Below the pieces are notes generated by a model. The model made no database searches and was not told the origin of the DNA. It saw only the letters and a list, made by a program, of their open reading frames with translations. Position numbers and translations under genes: made by a program. From contig NZ_BNCI01000002.1 in assembly GCF_014656395.1 (NCBI RefSeq), positions 186,001-250,000 of the forward strand: a stretch of 64,000 nt of DNA, written 5' to 3'. Origin of the DNA: Kordiimonas sediminis (GTDB lineage: Bacteria > Pseudomonadota > Alphaproteobacteria > Sphingomonadales > Kordiimonadaceae). Shown here piece by piece: positions 46,378 through 55,997 of this stretch. How positions within the stretch are numbered: position 1 is the stretch's first letter; each line of letters starts with the position of its first letter.

Positions 46378-46418
46378 TGGCCCTGTCCAACTTGATTGGG
46401 CGGGGCCATCATGTTTTT
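46378..46418 (+). terminator. Terminator or attenuator between pal and cpoB
   Basis: TGGCCCTGTCCAA (46378-46390) and TTGGGCGGGGCCA (46396-46408) form a 13-bp stem with two T-G pairs around CTTGA; T5 follows at 46414-46418. The T-run is 5 bases from the stem, so termination may be partial, which would make pal more abundant than cpoB. A CCATCATG direct repeat flanks the T-run. Confidence 0.6.
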
Positions 46419-46469
46419 GCCATCATGGCTTGGTAGTTTCCCTTGTTTTCAATAGATACGGTGAGTTTC

Positions 46470-47333
46470 ATGCGCATATATCTTGTTTCCCTGCTTGTTT
46501 TTCTAATGGCAATACCTGCATCAGCACAAAGTGCCAAAGAGTTGGACCGCAAAATAATCGCAATTGAAAAACAACTGCGTGCTGTGCAGCGACGTGTGTT
46601 CCAGGGCGGGCAGTTACCGCCAGAAGAAAATGTTCCGCAGCAGGCAACTACGGCAGACCGCGGGGTACTTGCACAGATGTCAGTTAAGGTGGATAGCCTT
46701 GAAGCGCAGCTGCGCGCCTTGACCGGTCAGATCGAGGAACTGCAGTATCGTCAGCGGGAGCAGCAAAATGCCCTTGATATGCTGCGTCGGGAAATGAGCT
46801 TTCGTGCAGGGGGCAGTGCGGCGGGAACAGCGCAAACCACACCGCAAACCTATAGCCCGGAGCCGCCAGCAGCTAGCGGTGAATTCCTGGCAGAACCGGC
46901 AGCAGAGCCGGTAGCGCCAGCAGCTTCCGTTGTCAGTCTGCCAAATGGTAGCGTTGACGAGCAATATACCTATGCATTTTCATTTGTGCGCAAAGAGCAA
47001 CTGGATAATGCGCGTATTGCATTTGAACAGTTTATTGAAAAGAACAAAGGAGATAGTCGGATCGGGAATGCACGCTATTGGCTAGGCCGTGTTCATATGC
47101 TGCAAGGCCGTCCTGGACTGGCGGCGAACGAATTTCTCTCGCTTGTAACAGACTTTCCTGACCATGAGCGACGCCCAGCCGCGCTTGTAGACCTTGGGGA
47201 GGTCTTAATTTCTATGGATGCACCCAGTGAGGCCTGCAATACTTTGGCTGAATTTGGCCGGGTTGGCAGTGGAGAATCATCAAGGCTGAAGGATCGTGCC
47301 AAACGGCTTGAAAAACAGGCAGGGTGTTCCTGA
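46470..47333 (+). CDS. cpoB: Cell division coordinator CpoB (YbgF)
   Basis: A periplasmic Tol-Pal partner of 287 residues. A signal peptide at 1-20 ends in ASAQ. A coiled-coil trimerisation region (about 22-105) includes KIIAIEKQLRAVQRRV and LEAQLRALTGQIEELQYRQ. A Pro/Ala/Glu-rich linker follows, then TPR repeats from about 165 (YTYAFSFVRKEQLDNARIAFEQFI). The ATG at 46470 is chosen for the signal peptide and GGTGA upstream. tilS starts 12 bases after the stop. Confidence 0.93.
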   Translation: MRIYLVSLLVFLMAIPASAQSAKELDRKIIAIEKQLRAVQRRVFQGGQLPPEENVPQQATTADRGVLAQMSVKVDSLEAQLRALTGQIEELQYRQREQQNALDMLRREMSFRAGGSAAGTAQTTPQTYSPEPPAASGEFLAEPAAEPVAPAASVVSLPNGSVDEQYTYAFSFVRKEQLDNARIAFEQFIEKNKGDSRIGNARYWLGRVHMLQGRPGLAANEFLSLVTDFPDHERRPAALVDLGEVLISMDAPSEACNTLAEFGRVGSGESSRLKDRAKRLEKQAGCS

Positions 47334-47345
47334 TAGGTACTATAC

Positions 47346-48635
47346 ATGGTGGACCGCGACTACACTGTTGATCATCTGGACGCCTGGCTGTTGAATGCCG
47401 GGGTGGGGCCTGATGACAAAGTGGCGGTTGCCGTCTCTGGCGGGGCGGATAGTTTGGCCCTGGCTTTTCTGGCAGCAGCCTGTAGGCCAACACTGGCAAT
47501 TACGGTTGATCACTGTTTACGGCCAGATTCCGGTGCGGAGGCAGAAACTGTCACCAGCATGCTTGCGGATCAGAATATTGCACACCAGATTGTACGCTGG
47601 TCAGGCGCTAAACCCACAGGAAATATTCAGGCCGTTGCGCGCCGGGAACGCTACCGGTTATTGACCGACGTCTGCAGAGAGCAGGGGATATCGTTTCTTC
47701 TGACCGGGCATCATATGGATGATCAGGCAGAGACGCTGATCCTGCGACTGGCACGTGGTAGCGGTCTTTACGGCTTGGCTGGCATGCCGGCTGTGACGCC
47801 TGACTATGCCGGAACGGGTATCGCGCTTCTTCGTCCGTTTCTGCGCACACGCAAAGAACAATTGATCGCTTTCCTGCAGCGCCATGATCTTGACTGGATT
47901 GAAGATCCTTCAAATGAGAATAAGGCTTTTGACCGGGTTAAGGTGCGCCAGTTTTTAAAGGAACCTCCGCTGGAGGGGCTTGATATTTTGCGACTGTCCG
48001 AAACGGCGGACCGACTGCGCAGATCACGGCAGGCGATCACTTTTTATGTTAACCAGTGGCTGGATACCTATGCACGGATGGAGCCACAGCACTATGTCAG
48101 TATTCCGTCTGAGGCGTTGAACTCTGCACCTGATGAGATTGTTCTGCGGGGGATTATTGCCATTTTGCACGCAGTTGCTGATGCAGAATATGCGCCCCGC
48201 TTTGAGAAGTTGGAACGGCTATATGCAGCCATGCGCGATATTGATTTTGCCGGGGTAACACTTGCTGGCTGTAAGATTGAACCTTTGGGTGATGGGTTTT
48301 TATTTGCGCGTGAACCCTCTGCAATTAGCCCTGCAACTCCTTTGGGGGATGGTGTTTGGGATAACAGGTTTGTCGTATCCGCCCAAACAAATAGTGTAGC
48401 TGATCTAGTGATCATGCCGCTTGCGGATGATTTATGGGGGCAGGCCCGTGCACAGTGGCCGGATTTGAAGGATATTATGGTCCCGACTGTTGTGCGGCGG
48501 GGGCTGCCTGTTGTGTGCCGGTTGGCAGAAAATGGGGATGCTGAAGTGGTTGAACTACCTACGCTTGGTAAATGTAGCACAGGCACACCTATCGTTACTT
48601 TATCGTGCCTCAGCAACGCTATACCGAAAAAATGA
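47346..48635 (+). CDS. tilS: tRNA(Ile)-lysidine synthase TilS
   Basis: Modifies C34 of tRNA-Ile(CAU) to lysidine using ATP and lysine. It has 429 residues. The PP-loop SGGADS is at 31-36, and LLTGHHMDDQAET near 118 and DPSNENKAFDRVKVR near 187 match the N-terminal domain. The C-terminal part is shorter and less conserved. It lies between cpoB and ftsH, the normal alphaproteobacterial order. Confidence 0.95.
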   Translation: MVDRDYTVDHLDAWLLNAGVGPDDKVAVAVSGGADSLALAFLAAACRPTLAITVDHCLRPDSGAEAETVTSMLADQNIAHQIVRWSGAKPTGNIQAVARRERYRLLTDVCREQGISFLLTGHHMDDQAETLILRLARGSGLYGLAGMPAVTPDYAGTGIALLRPFLRTRKEQLIAFLQRHDLDWIEDPSNENKAFDRVKVRQFLKEPPLEGLDILRLSETADRLRRSRQAITFYVNQWLDTYARMEPQHYVSIPSEALNSAPDEIVLRGIIAILHAVADAEYAPRFEKLERLYAAMRDIDFAGVTLAGCKIEPLGDGFLFAREPSAISPATPLGDGVWDNRFVVSAQTNSVADLVIMPLADDLWGQARAQWPDLKDIMVPTVVRRGLPVVCRLAENGDAEVVELPTLGKCSTGTPIVTLSCLSNAIPKK

Positions 48636-48655
48636 CGAATATCAGGTGGTTTACT

Positions 48656-48686
48656 CTTGCACACGGCCAAGATAGTCTTATCTGTG
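48656..48686 (+). promoter_or_regulatory. RpoH-type heat-shock promoter upstream of ftsH
   Basis: CTTG (48656-48659), a 17-base spacer, then CTTATCTGTG (48677-48686) matches the alphaproteobacterial RpoH consensus CTTG-N17/18-CYTATNTNNG at every fixed position. It lies about 100 bases before the ftsH start and 20 bases after tilS. Heat induction of ftsH is known in other bacteria; the assignment is by consensus only. Confidence 0.55.
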
Positions 48687-48736
48687 TGTATAAGGAATAT
48701 TGGGAGAAGACACTCCCCAAATTGATCGGCAGCAAA

Positions 48737-48755
48737 CACCACACCCCGTGTGGTG
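48737..48755 (+). promoter_or_regulatory. Hairpin in the ftsH leader
   Basis: CACCACAC and GTGTGGTG form a perfect 8-bp stem around CCC, 28 bases before the ftsH GTG. It would lie in the untranslated leader of the heat-shock transcript. No T-run follows, so it may affect mRNA stability or translation rather than termination. Confidence 0.45.
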
Positions 48756-48783
48756 ATGTTGTCGTGCTATGAAAGGCGATGTA

Positions 48784-50706
48784 GTGAACAGTTTTATGCG
48801 CAATGCGCTCGTATGGGGAATGATTATCCTGCTGTTGTTTGCTCTGTTTAACCTGTTTCAGGGTGGTCAGGGGCAATCAACGGAGATTGCTTATAGTCAG
48901 TTCCTTGATTCTGTTGAAAAGAACGAAGTCCAGCAGGTCGAAATCAAAGGCCAGGAAATCACTGGCCAATACGTTGGGTCCGGTGAGACATTTAAAACGG
49001 TTATGCCGTACGATGACAAGCTGGTGGATCGTCTGCGCGACAGCAACGTAACGTTCAAAGTTGATGCAGAAGAATCAAATCTGTTCCTTGGTATGTTACT
49101 GTCATGGCTTCCATTCCTGCTGATTATCGGTATCTGGATCTTTATGATGCGCCAGATGCAGGGCAAAGGCGGCGGTGGTGGCGGTGCCATGGGCTTTGGT
49201 AAATCCCGCGCTCGCCTGCTGACGGAAAAGCAAGGCCGCGTAACATTTGAAGATGTTGCAGGTATCGAAGAAGCAAAGGAAGAGCTGGAAGAGATTGTTG
49301 ACTTCCTGAAGGACCCACAAAAATTCCAGCGCCTTGGCGGCAAAATCCCAAAGGGAGCCCTTCTTGTTGGCCCTCCTGGTACGGGTAAAACGCTTCTCGC
49401 ACGGGCGATCGCTGGCGAAGCAAATGTTCCGTTTTTCACAATCTCCGGGTCTGACTTTGTTGAGATGTTTGTCGGTGTCGGTGCAAGCCGTGTCCGCGAC
49501 ATGTTCGAACAGGCCAAGAAAAATGCACCGTGTATCATCTTCATTGACGAGATTGATGCCGTTGGTCGCCATCGTGGTGCCGGTCTTGGTGGCGGTAATG
49601 ATGAGCGCGAGCAAACACTGAACCAGCTGCTTGTTGAAATGGATGGCTTTGAAGCAAATGAAGGCATCATCATTTTGGCGGCTACCAACCGTCCTGATGT
49701 TCTTGACCCTGCATTGTTGCGTCCAGGCCGTTTTGACCGTCAGGTTGTTGTGCCTAATCCAGATATTAATGGCCGTGAGAAAATTCTGGGTGTTCATATG
49801 TCAAAGGTTCCGTTGGCACCTGATGTTGACAAACAAACGATCGCGCGCGGTACGCCGGGCTTCTCTGGTGCAGACTTGATGAACCTTGTAAACGAAGCAG
49901 CTTTGTTGGCTGCACGCCGCAATAAGAAAATTGTTTCGATGAAAGATTTCGAAGACGCCAAAGACAAGGTCATGATGGGGTCTGAGCGCAAGTCAATGGT
50001 GATGACGGACGAAGAGAAGAAGATGACTGCCTATCATGAAGGCGGACACGCGCTTGTCTCTTTGCACTGTACGCATCTTGATCCTATCCATAAGGCGACA
50101 ATCATTCCGCGGGGTCGTGCCCTTGGTATGGTGATGAGCCTGCCAGAGCGGGATGAATATTCTTTCCGTCGCCAGAAAATGCATGACCATTTGGCAATGG
50201 CAATGGGTGGCCGCGTAGCCGAGGAATTGGTGTTTGGCTATGACGAAGTGTCGTCCGGTGCTTCTGGCGATATTCAGTCAGCAACCAATCTGGCACGCAA
50301 GATGGTGACGCAGTGGGGTATGTCCGACAAGCTTGGTCCTATCCAGTATGCGGCGAACGAGCAAGAGGTGTTCCTGGGACATTCTGTGTCACAGCAGAAA
50401 AACATGTCTGATGAAACTGCGATGCTTGTTGATAAAGAAATCCGCCGTTTTGTGGAAGAAGGGTACGAACGTGCCAAGACAATCCTGACGGATCACCGGG
50501 ATCAGTTAAATATCATCAGTGAAGCGCTGCTTGAATATGAAACCCTGACAGGGGATGAATTAAAGGCACTGATCAATGGTGAGGAGATCCGCAAGGATGA
50601 AAAGAAAGACGATGACAAACCAATGCCGCCGTCTGCATCCAGTTCGATCCCTACAACAGGTAAAACGTCAGGTTCTGGCCCTGCCACACCGCAGCCAGAA
50701 GGCTAA
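48784..50706 (+). CDS. ftsH: ATP-dependent zinc metalloprotease FtsH
   Basis: A membrane-anchored AAA+ protease that degrades membrane and regulatory proteins. The protein has 640 residues. An N-terminal membrane segment at about 6-24 and a periplasmic part lead to a second membrane segment near 103-122. The AAA domain has Walker A GPPGTGKT near 200, FIDEIDA near 258 and the SRH region. The zinc motif HEGGH is near 420. I favour GTG 48784 because AAAGG lies upstream; ATG 48769 adds five residues but has no ribosome site. Confidence 0.96.
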   Translation: MNSFMRNALVWGMIILLLFALFNLFQGGQGQSTEIAYSQFLDSVEKNEVQQVEIKGQEITGQYVGSGETFKTVMPYDDKLVDRLRDSNVTFKVDAEESNLFLGMLLSWLPFLLIIGIWIFMMRQMQGKGGGGGGAMGFGKSRARLLTEKQGRVTFEDVAGIEEAKEELEEIVDFLKDPQKFQRLGGKIPKGALLVGPPGTGKTLLARAIAGEANVPFFTISGSDFVEMFVGVGASRVRDMFEQAKKNAPCIIFIDEIDAVGRHRGAGLGGGNDEREQTLNQLLVEMDGFEANEGIIILAATNRPDVLDPALLRPGRFDRQVVVPNPDINGREKILGVHMSKVPLAPDVDKQTIARGTPGFSGADLMNLVNEAALLAARRNKKIVSMKDFEDAKDKVMMGSERKSMVMTDEEKKMTAYHEGGHALVSLHCTHLDPIHKATIIPRGRALGMVMSLPERDEYSFRRQKMHDHLAMAMGGRVAEELVFGYDEVSSGASGDIQSATNLARKMVTQWGMSDKLGPIQYAANEQEVFLGHSVSQQKNMSDETAMLVDKEIRRFVEEGYERAKTILTDHRDQLNIISEALLEYETLTGDELKALINGEEIRKDEKKDDDKPMPPSASSSIPTTGKTSGSGPATPQPEG

Positions 50707-50712
50707 ATTCCT

Positions 50713-51843
50713 GTGACGTTTGATCTACCAAGTCTATCTGACGGGGCGAAGGGATACCTTCTCCCCGTTGGTTCATTTATGGGTTCTGCCGCCGGCTTGC
50801 GGCTTGGCAATAGCGGATTGAAGTTCGCTGGTGTCAGGCTGATTATCCGTGAAGAGCAAACCCGAGTTGTAAATCACTATATTCCTGCCGGTGACATAGA
50901 CAGCGTTCTGGGCATGTTACCTGCTCCGCTGCAGAAGAGTTTGTGTGCACAGAAAAGTGCAATTGAAACACCGCGCCAGCCTATTGAATGTGCGGGCCTT
51001 GGCCTTGGTCGTATGCTAGCCTTCACCCGTCCTTTGATTATGGGGGTTTTGAACGTAACACCTGACAGTTTTTCTGATGGTGGTGATTTTATTGATCCCG
51101 ATGCCGCCGTCCGCCGTGCACGCCAAATGGTGGCCGAAGGCGCAGACATTATCGACATCGGTGGTGAAAGTACCCGCCCGGGTGCCAAGCCCGTTTGGGA
51201 AGGCGAAGAAGCAAACCGCATTTTACCTGTCATAGCAGCGCTGGCTGGTGAAGGTGTACCCATATCGGTTGATACACGGCACAGCACGGTCATGCAGCAG
51301 GCACTGGATGCCGGGGCGCATATTCTGAATGATGTTTCTGCTCTTGAATATGACGGTGCCAGTATGGATGTCGCCGTGAGAAGCGGCGCGCCTGTCGTTT
51401 TGATGCATTCGCAAGGATTACCTGAAACCATGCAGGATAATCCTACATATTCGGACGCCCTGTTAGAAGTGTATGATTATCTGGAAGCACGGCGGGATGC
51501 AGCGATTGCAGCTGGAATTTCGCAGGATAAAATAATCCTCGACCCCGGTATAGGTTTTGGCAAGCGGGTGTTGGTGGACAATCTATCGCTGATTAACGGG
51601 CTTGCTATGTTGCACGGTCTTGGGTGTCCTGTCCTTTTAGGTGCTTCACGTAAACGGTTTATAGAGGCAATCACCGGCGTTGAAGACGCGAAAGACCGTA
51701 TGCCGGGATCGGTTGCAGCGGCCCTTGTCGCGCGCACGGTCGGTGTTCAGGTTTTTCGGGTGCATGATGTTGCCGAGACGGTACAGGCAATGAAAGTGCA
51801 TCAGGCACTTGCAGACGTGTCCATGATGGACGTATATGATTAA
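50713..51843 (+). CDS. folP: Dihydropteroate synthase FolP with N-terminal extension
   Basis: Joins p-aminobenzoate to hydroxymethyl-dihydropterin diphosphate, the sulfonamide target. It has 376 residues, against about 280 for the bare enzyme. The core starts near residue 108 with LIMGVLNVTPDSFSDGG, then DIGGESTRPGA, and the DPGIGFGK and ASRKRF loops. Residues 1-100 form an extension (VGSFMGSAAGLRLG and onward) with no motif I recognise. The GTG start follows ftsH by 6 bases. folP-glmM-thiD is a standard alphaproteobacterial order. Confidence 0.93.
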   Translation: MTFDLPSLSDGAKGYLLPVGSFMGSAAGLRLGNSGLKFAGVRLIIREEQTRVVNHYIPAGDIDSVLGMLPAPLQKSLCAQKSAIETPRQPIECAGLGLGRMLAFTRPLIMGVLNVTPDSFSDGGDFIDPDAAVRRARQMVAEGADIIDIGGESTRPGAKPVWEGEEANRILPVIAALAGEGVPISVDTRHSTVMQQALDAGAHILNDVSALEYDGASMDVAVRSGAPVVLMHSQGLPETMQDNPTYSDALLEVYDYLEARRDAAIAAGISQDKIILDPGIGFGKRVLVDNLSLINGLAMLHGLGCPVLLGASRKRFIEAITGVEDAKDRMPGSVAAALVARTVGVQVFRVHDVAETVQAMKVHQALADVSMMDVYD

Positions 51844-51894
51844 TCATAAATTTTGATGCAGACTTCAATGTTCTCTAACGCGAGGGGCGGGCAG

Positions 51895-53235
51895 ATGGAA
51901 CGCAAGTATTTTGGTACAGACGGCATGCGGGGCAAGGTCAATGTGGGCCATATGACCCCTGATATTGCCATGCGGGTTGGTCTGGCTGCTGGGCAGACTT
52001 TCATTCGCGGCGACCATGTCCACCGTGTTGTGATCGGCAAAGACACGCGCCGGTCCGGTTATATGTTCGAACCTGCGCTTACCGCCGGTTTTATTGCCGC
52101 GGGTATGGATGTTATTCTGGTGGGGCCAATGCCAACACCAGCGGTTGCCATGCTGGTGAAGTCACTGCGCGCCGATCTGGGCGTTATGATTTCTGCCAGC
52201 CATAACCCACACTATGACAATGGCATCAAGTTTTTCGGCCCTGACGGCTATAAACTATCTGATGAACAAGAGCTGGAGATAGAGCGTCTGGTAGATGAAG
52301 GCGGGGATGATATTCTGAAGCCGTCAGAAAAGCTTGGCAAGGCGATGCGTCTGGAGGATGAGAAGGGCCGCTATGTTGAGTATGCCAAAGGCACGGTGCC
52401 GTCTGGTGTACGTCTGGATGGTTTGAAAGTGGTGGTCGACTGCGCAAATGGTGCGGCTTATAAGGTGGCACCAACAGCGCTTTGGGAACTGGGCGCAGAA
52501 GTTATACCAATGGGCGTAGCCCCAAATGGTTTTAACATCAACGATGGGTGCGGATCGACGTCCCCAGAAGCCATGTGTGCCAAGGTGATCACAGAGCGTG
52601 CTGATATAGGCATTGCGCTTGACGGTGATGCAGACCGGTTAATTTTATGCGATGAACGCGGCCAGATCGTAGACGGCGATCAGATTATGGCGCTGATTAC
52701 CCGAAACTGGCATAGACGCGGTATCCTTAAAGGCGGCGGTCTTGTTTCTACCGTGATGTCGAACCTCGGTCTTGAGCGTCTTTTAGAAGGTGAAGGGTTA
52801 ACCCTTGAGCGGACCAAGGTTGGTGACCGCTATGTGGTGGAAAGAATGCGCAGTGGCGGGTTTAATGTTGGGGGCGAGCAGTCAGGGCATATTGTTTTAA
52901 ATGATTTTACTACGACGGGTGATGGGTTGGTTTCTGCCTTGCAGGTGATGACTGAGATAATTCAGTCGGGTGTGCCAGCGTCTAAAGCCTGTGCACAATT
53001 TGATCCGGTACCGCAGACGCTGAAAAGCGTCCGGTTCAGTGCGGACGCGCCCCTTGAAAATGAAACAGTGAAAAAAGCAATTGCCGCCGCAGAGGCAGAA
53101 CTGAACGGAAGTGGCCGTCTTGTTATTCGCAAGTCAGGAACCGAGCCAGTGATCCGGGTTATGGCCGAAGGCGATGACGCCGCGCAAGTAAACCGTATCG
53201 TTGATACAATCTGCGCAGAAGTACAAAGCGCCTAG
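51895..53235 (+). CDS. glmM: Phosphoglucosamine mutase GlmM
   Basis: Interconverts glucosamine-6- and glucosamine-1-phosphate for UDP-GlcNAc synthesis. The protein has 446 residues. The start motif [11 protein letters not shown] is near residue 3, the phosphoserine in ISASHNP at 102, and the metal loop DGDADR near 244. The C-terminal [12 protein letters not shown] phosphate-binding loop is present. I chose ATG 51895 because GlmM proteins begin at this motif; the open frame extends upstream to 51853. It feeds the dcw pathway at UDP-GlcNAc. Confidence 0.96.
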   Translation: MERKYFGTDGMRGKVNVGHMTPDIAMRVGLAAGQTFIRGDHVHRVVIGKDTRRSGYMFEPALTAGFIAAGMDVILVGPMPTPAVAMLVKSLRADLGVMISASHNPHYDNGIKFFGPDGYKLSDEQELEIERLVDEGGDDILKPSEKLGKAMRLEDEKGRYVEYAKGTVPSGVRLDGLKVVVDCANGAAYKVAPTALWELGAEVIPMGVAPNGFNINDGCGSTSPEAMCAKVITERADIGIALDGDADRLILCDERGQIVDGDQIMALITRNWHRRGILKGGGLVSTVMSNLGLERLLEGEGLTLERTKVGDRYVVERMRSGGFNVGGEQSGHIVLNDFTTTGDGLVSALQVMTEIIQSGVPASKACAQFDPVPQTLKSVRFSADAPLENETVKKAIAAAEAELNGSGRLVIRKSGTEPVIRVMAEGDDAAQVNRIVDTICAEVQSA

Positions 53236-53244
53236 GAGCCACTG

Positions 53245-54024
53245 GTGGGACGTGTTCTGATTATTGCGGGTTCGGATAGCGGCGGGGGTGCCGGTATTCA
53301 GGCTGACATCAAAACTGTCACCATGCTGGGTGGGTACGCTGCCACCGCGGTGACTGCGATTACGGTGCAGAACACGCTGGGCGTTACCGGCATTTATCCC
53401 GTTCCGCAGGAAGTTATCGCCGGACAAATTCAATCTGTGCTTTCAGATATCGGTGCTGATGTCATTAAAACAGGCATGCTTGCGGATATTGCCACCATTG
53501 AGACGGTTGCTGACGTAATACCTGCCACCATTCCCATAGTGGTGGACCCGGTAATGGTGGCAACAAGCGGTGATACACTTCAGTCAGCAGAAGCTGTTAG
53601 TGCCTTGAAGGAACGTCTGGTTAGCCGTGCTGCGGTTGTGACCCCCAACATTCCAGAGGCTGAAATCCTTACTGGCCGCACGATTAGGGACGTTTCCGAT
53701 ATGAAGGCTGCGGGGGAGGATATTCTTACACTTGGTGCCAAGGCAGTGGTGATGAAGGGTGGGCACCTACCTGTGCAGGACTTAACTGATTTGTTGGTGA
53801 CGCCGCATGGTATTGTCGAAATTGAAGCGCGCAAACAGGATACCCGGAATACACACGGAACTGGTTGCACGTTGGCAAGCGCCATTGCGGCGGGGATGGC
53901 AGCGGGCGAAAGCCTGGAGACTGCTGTCAGGAACGCACATGCTTTTGTCCAGGAAGCAATTGCCAAAGCGCCAGGGTACGGCGCAGGGCATGGGCCGCTT
54001 GGTCATGCAAGGGTCGGGAGGTGA
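53245..54024 (+). CDS. thiD: Hydroxymethylpyrimidine/phosphomethylpyrimidine kinase ThiD
   Basis: A ribokinase-fold enzyme phosphorylating HMP and HMP-phosphate for thiamine diphosphate synthesis; 259 residues. IAGSDSGGGAGIQADIKT at the N terminus, AVTAITVQNTLGV, DPVM near 95 and the GTGCTLASAIA anion-hole motif near 213 are all present. The GTG start follows glmM by 9 bases. It overlaps no gene; the esterase follows after two bases, a set spacing in the operon. Confidence 0.94.
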   Translation: MGRVLIIAGSDSGGGAGIQADIKTVTMLGGYAATAVTAITVQNTLGVTGIYPVPQEVIAGQIQSVLSDIGADVIKTGMLADIATIETVADVIPATIPIVVDPVMVATSGDTLQSAEAVSALKERLVSRAAVVTPNIPEAEILTGRTIRDVSDMKAAGEDILTLGAKAVVMKGGHLPVQDLTDLLVTPHGIVEIEARKQDTRNTHGTGCTLASAIAAGMAAGESLETAVRNAHAFVQEAIAKAPGYGAGHGPLGHARVGR

Positions 54025-54026
54025 CG

Positions 54027-54791
54027 ATGAAACTATTCCACCGCATACGGGGTGAAGGTCATCCAGTTGTTCTTCTGCACGGTTTGTTCGGATCGGCAGA
54101 CAATCTTGGAGCACTGGCGCGGGCCCTTGAAGAAGATTATCAGGTTATCGCGGTTGACCTGCGTAATCATGGCCGCAGTGACCACGCGGACGACATGACG
54201 TATCCGTTGCTGGCAGCTGATGTGATCGAGCTGTTGGATGACCTTGGACTTGACGAGGATGTGTATCTGGTGGGGCATTCCATGGGTGGGAAAACATCGA
54301 TGCAGACTGCGCTGACCATCCCGGAACGAATTGGAAAGCTGGTGGTGCTGGATATTGCACCAGTTCAATACAGTCATGGCCATGATAGCATTCTTGCTGG
54401 AATGCAGGCTGTTTCTGAAAAGGGCGCAGAGGGCAGAAAGCCAGCAGGAGAAATTCTGAAGCAATTTATTGATGAACCTGAAATTATCAGTTTTATTTTA
54501 ACCAATTGGCGCAAAAATAAGGACGGCAAATGGGGCTGGCGGTTGAATTTGGATGCGATCCTGGATCAGCATTCAAATATTATGGCTGGGAATGATGGTA
54601 CCCCGTATCTGGGGCCGACCTTGTTTGTTCGCGGTGGTACGTCAAACTATATCACGGCGGACCACAAGGATCAGATACTGGAATTGTTCCCGCGTGCGAC
54701 GGTGCGGACCGTGGAAGGAACAGGCCACTGGCTGCATGCAGAAAAGCCGGATATGGTGAACCGTATTGTAAAAAGATTTTTAAGTGAGTAG
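54027..54791 (+). CDS. Alpha/beta-hydrolase, YbfF-like esterase
   Basis: A cytoplasmic hydrolase of 254 residues. HGLFGSADNLG near residue 18 is the oxyanion-hole region, RNHGRS follows, and the nucleophile is in GHSMGG near 85. The catalytic Asp and His fall in the C-terminal GNDGTPYLGPTLFVRGG and GTGHWLHAEKP stretches. Acyl esterase activity is the family expectation; the natural substrate is unknown. The ATG at 54027 has GGAGG seven bases upstream, 2 bases after thiD. Confidence 0.87.
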   Translation: MKLFHRIRGEGHPVVLLHGLFGSADNLGALARALEEDYQVIAVDLRNHGRSDHADDMTYPLLAADVIELLDDLGLDEDVYLVGHSMGGKTSMQTALTIPERIGKLVVLDIAPVQYSHGHDSILAGMQAVSEKGAEGRKPAGEILKQFIDEPEIISFILTNWRKNKDGKWGWRLNLDAILDQHSNIMAGNDGTPYLGPTLFVRGGTSNYITADHKDQILELFPRATVRTVEGTGHWLHAEKPDMVNRIVKRFLSE

Positions 54792-54800
54792 CGTCAAGGC

Positions 54801-55961
54801 ATGAAGATTTTGAAAAGCAGGCTTGTTTGTACCCTTCTGTCCGTGCTGGTTACAGCGACGGTTGCATCTGCTCAGAGCCAGCAGGATTTGAAAAAGTTTG
54901 ATCGTCTTTTCAGTATAAAACTCCGTGAAGGGGATGTGCCGGGCGGTGCCTACGTTATTGTCAAGGAAGGCGAAATTCTGCAGTTGGGCACTCTGGGCTA
55001 CCGGAAGGCCACTGAGCACAGCAAGGTGAACAAGGACACTGCCTTTCGGTTGGCATCAGTCTCTAAAACATTTGCAGCGACACTTGCTGCAAAGCTGGTT
55101 GAAGAAGGCACGCTTAGTTTCGAAGAAAAAGTGGCACCCTATGCCCCTGAATTACGTCTGCGGTCGTCGGCCAGTCTTAAGGCGCTGAACATTCGTCATC
55201 TTTTGTCACACACATCGGGGCTGATGCCTAATGCCTACGATAATATTCTGGAGGCTGGTCGCCCGGTCGAGGAGATTCTGCCTCGCTTTAACAAGGTTCG
55301 GGCACTTTGCCAACCTGGGGACTGTTACGGGTATCAGAACATTATGTTCAGCCTTGTCGAGCCGGTAATAAAAGAAAAAACCGGCGCTGATTATGGGGAC
55401 TTGATCGAAGAACGGTTGTTCAAGCCCCTTGAAATGAACACAGCCTCCGTAGGCTTCGCGCCGTTTCTGGATGCAAAGAATGTGGCAGCACCCCATCAGC
55501 GTACTCGTAAAGGCGTCAAGCCGGTTCAGGTTAAAGAAGATTATTACCGGATTGCTCCTGCGGCGGGTGTCAATGCCAGTATTGTTGATTTGTCCAAGTG
55601 GTTGATTGCGCACACAGGTCACCGCCCGGATGTCATCAGCCCGGAAGTGCTTAAAACGCTTACCGCCAAGCAAATTGAAAGCAAGCGCCAAATGGGCAAG
55701 AAACTGTGGCGCCCGCACTTGACCGATGCCCATTACGGGTTGGGCTGGCGCCTGTATCAGTTTCACGATGAGGAAATTGTCGCCCATGGTGGTGCCGTTG
55801 CAGGATTTCGTTCCATGGTGGCCTATTCTGCAGATAGGGACGTGGGGCTGGCAATCCTGATTAATACCAATTCCAACATCATTGATGAGCTGACTATCAG
55901 TTTCTTTGATGATGTTTTTACCAGTCCTTTGCCTCGTACGGTTGTTGCGGCTTCGCGCTAA
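54801..55961 (+). CDS. Serine beta-lactamase-like / class C family hydrolase
   Basis: An exported protein of 386 residues. A signal peptide at 1-24 ends in VASAQ. The active-site SVSK is near residue 87, the second motif YQN near 176, and the third HGG in IVAHGGAVAGF near 330. These match the beta-lactamase class C/DD-peptidase/esterase superfamily. I cannot say if it hydrolyses beta-lactams, peptidoglycan or esters. It lies 9 bases after the esterase gene. Confidence 0.88.
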   Translation: MKILKSRLVCTLLSVLVTATVASAQSQQDLKKFDRLFSIKLREGDVPGGAYVIVKEGEILQLGTLGYRKATEHSKVNKDTAFRLASVSKTFAATLAAKLVEEGTLSFEEKVAPYAPELRLRSSASLKALNIRHLLSHTSGLMPNAYDNILEAGRPVEEILPRFNKVRALCQPGDCYGYQNIMFSLVEPVIKEKTGADYGDLIEERLFKPLEMNTASVGFAPFLDAKNVAAPHQRTRKGVKPVQVKEDYYRIAPAAGVNASIVDLSKWLIAHTGHRPDVISPEVLKTLTAKQIESKRQMGKKLWRPHLTDAHYGLGWRLYQFHDEEIVAHGGAVAGFRSMVAYSADRDVGLAILINTNSNIIDELTISFFDDVFTSPLPRTVVAASR

Positions 55962-55997
55962 TCCCCTTCATCACAGAAACAGACAGGATACTGATTA

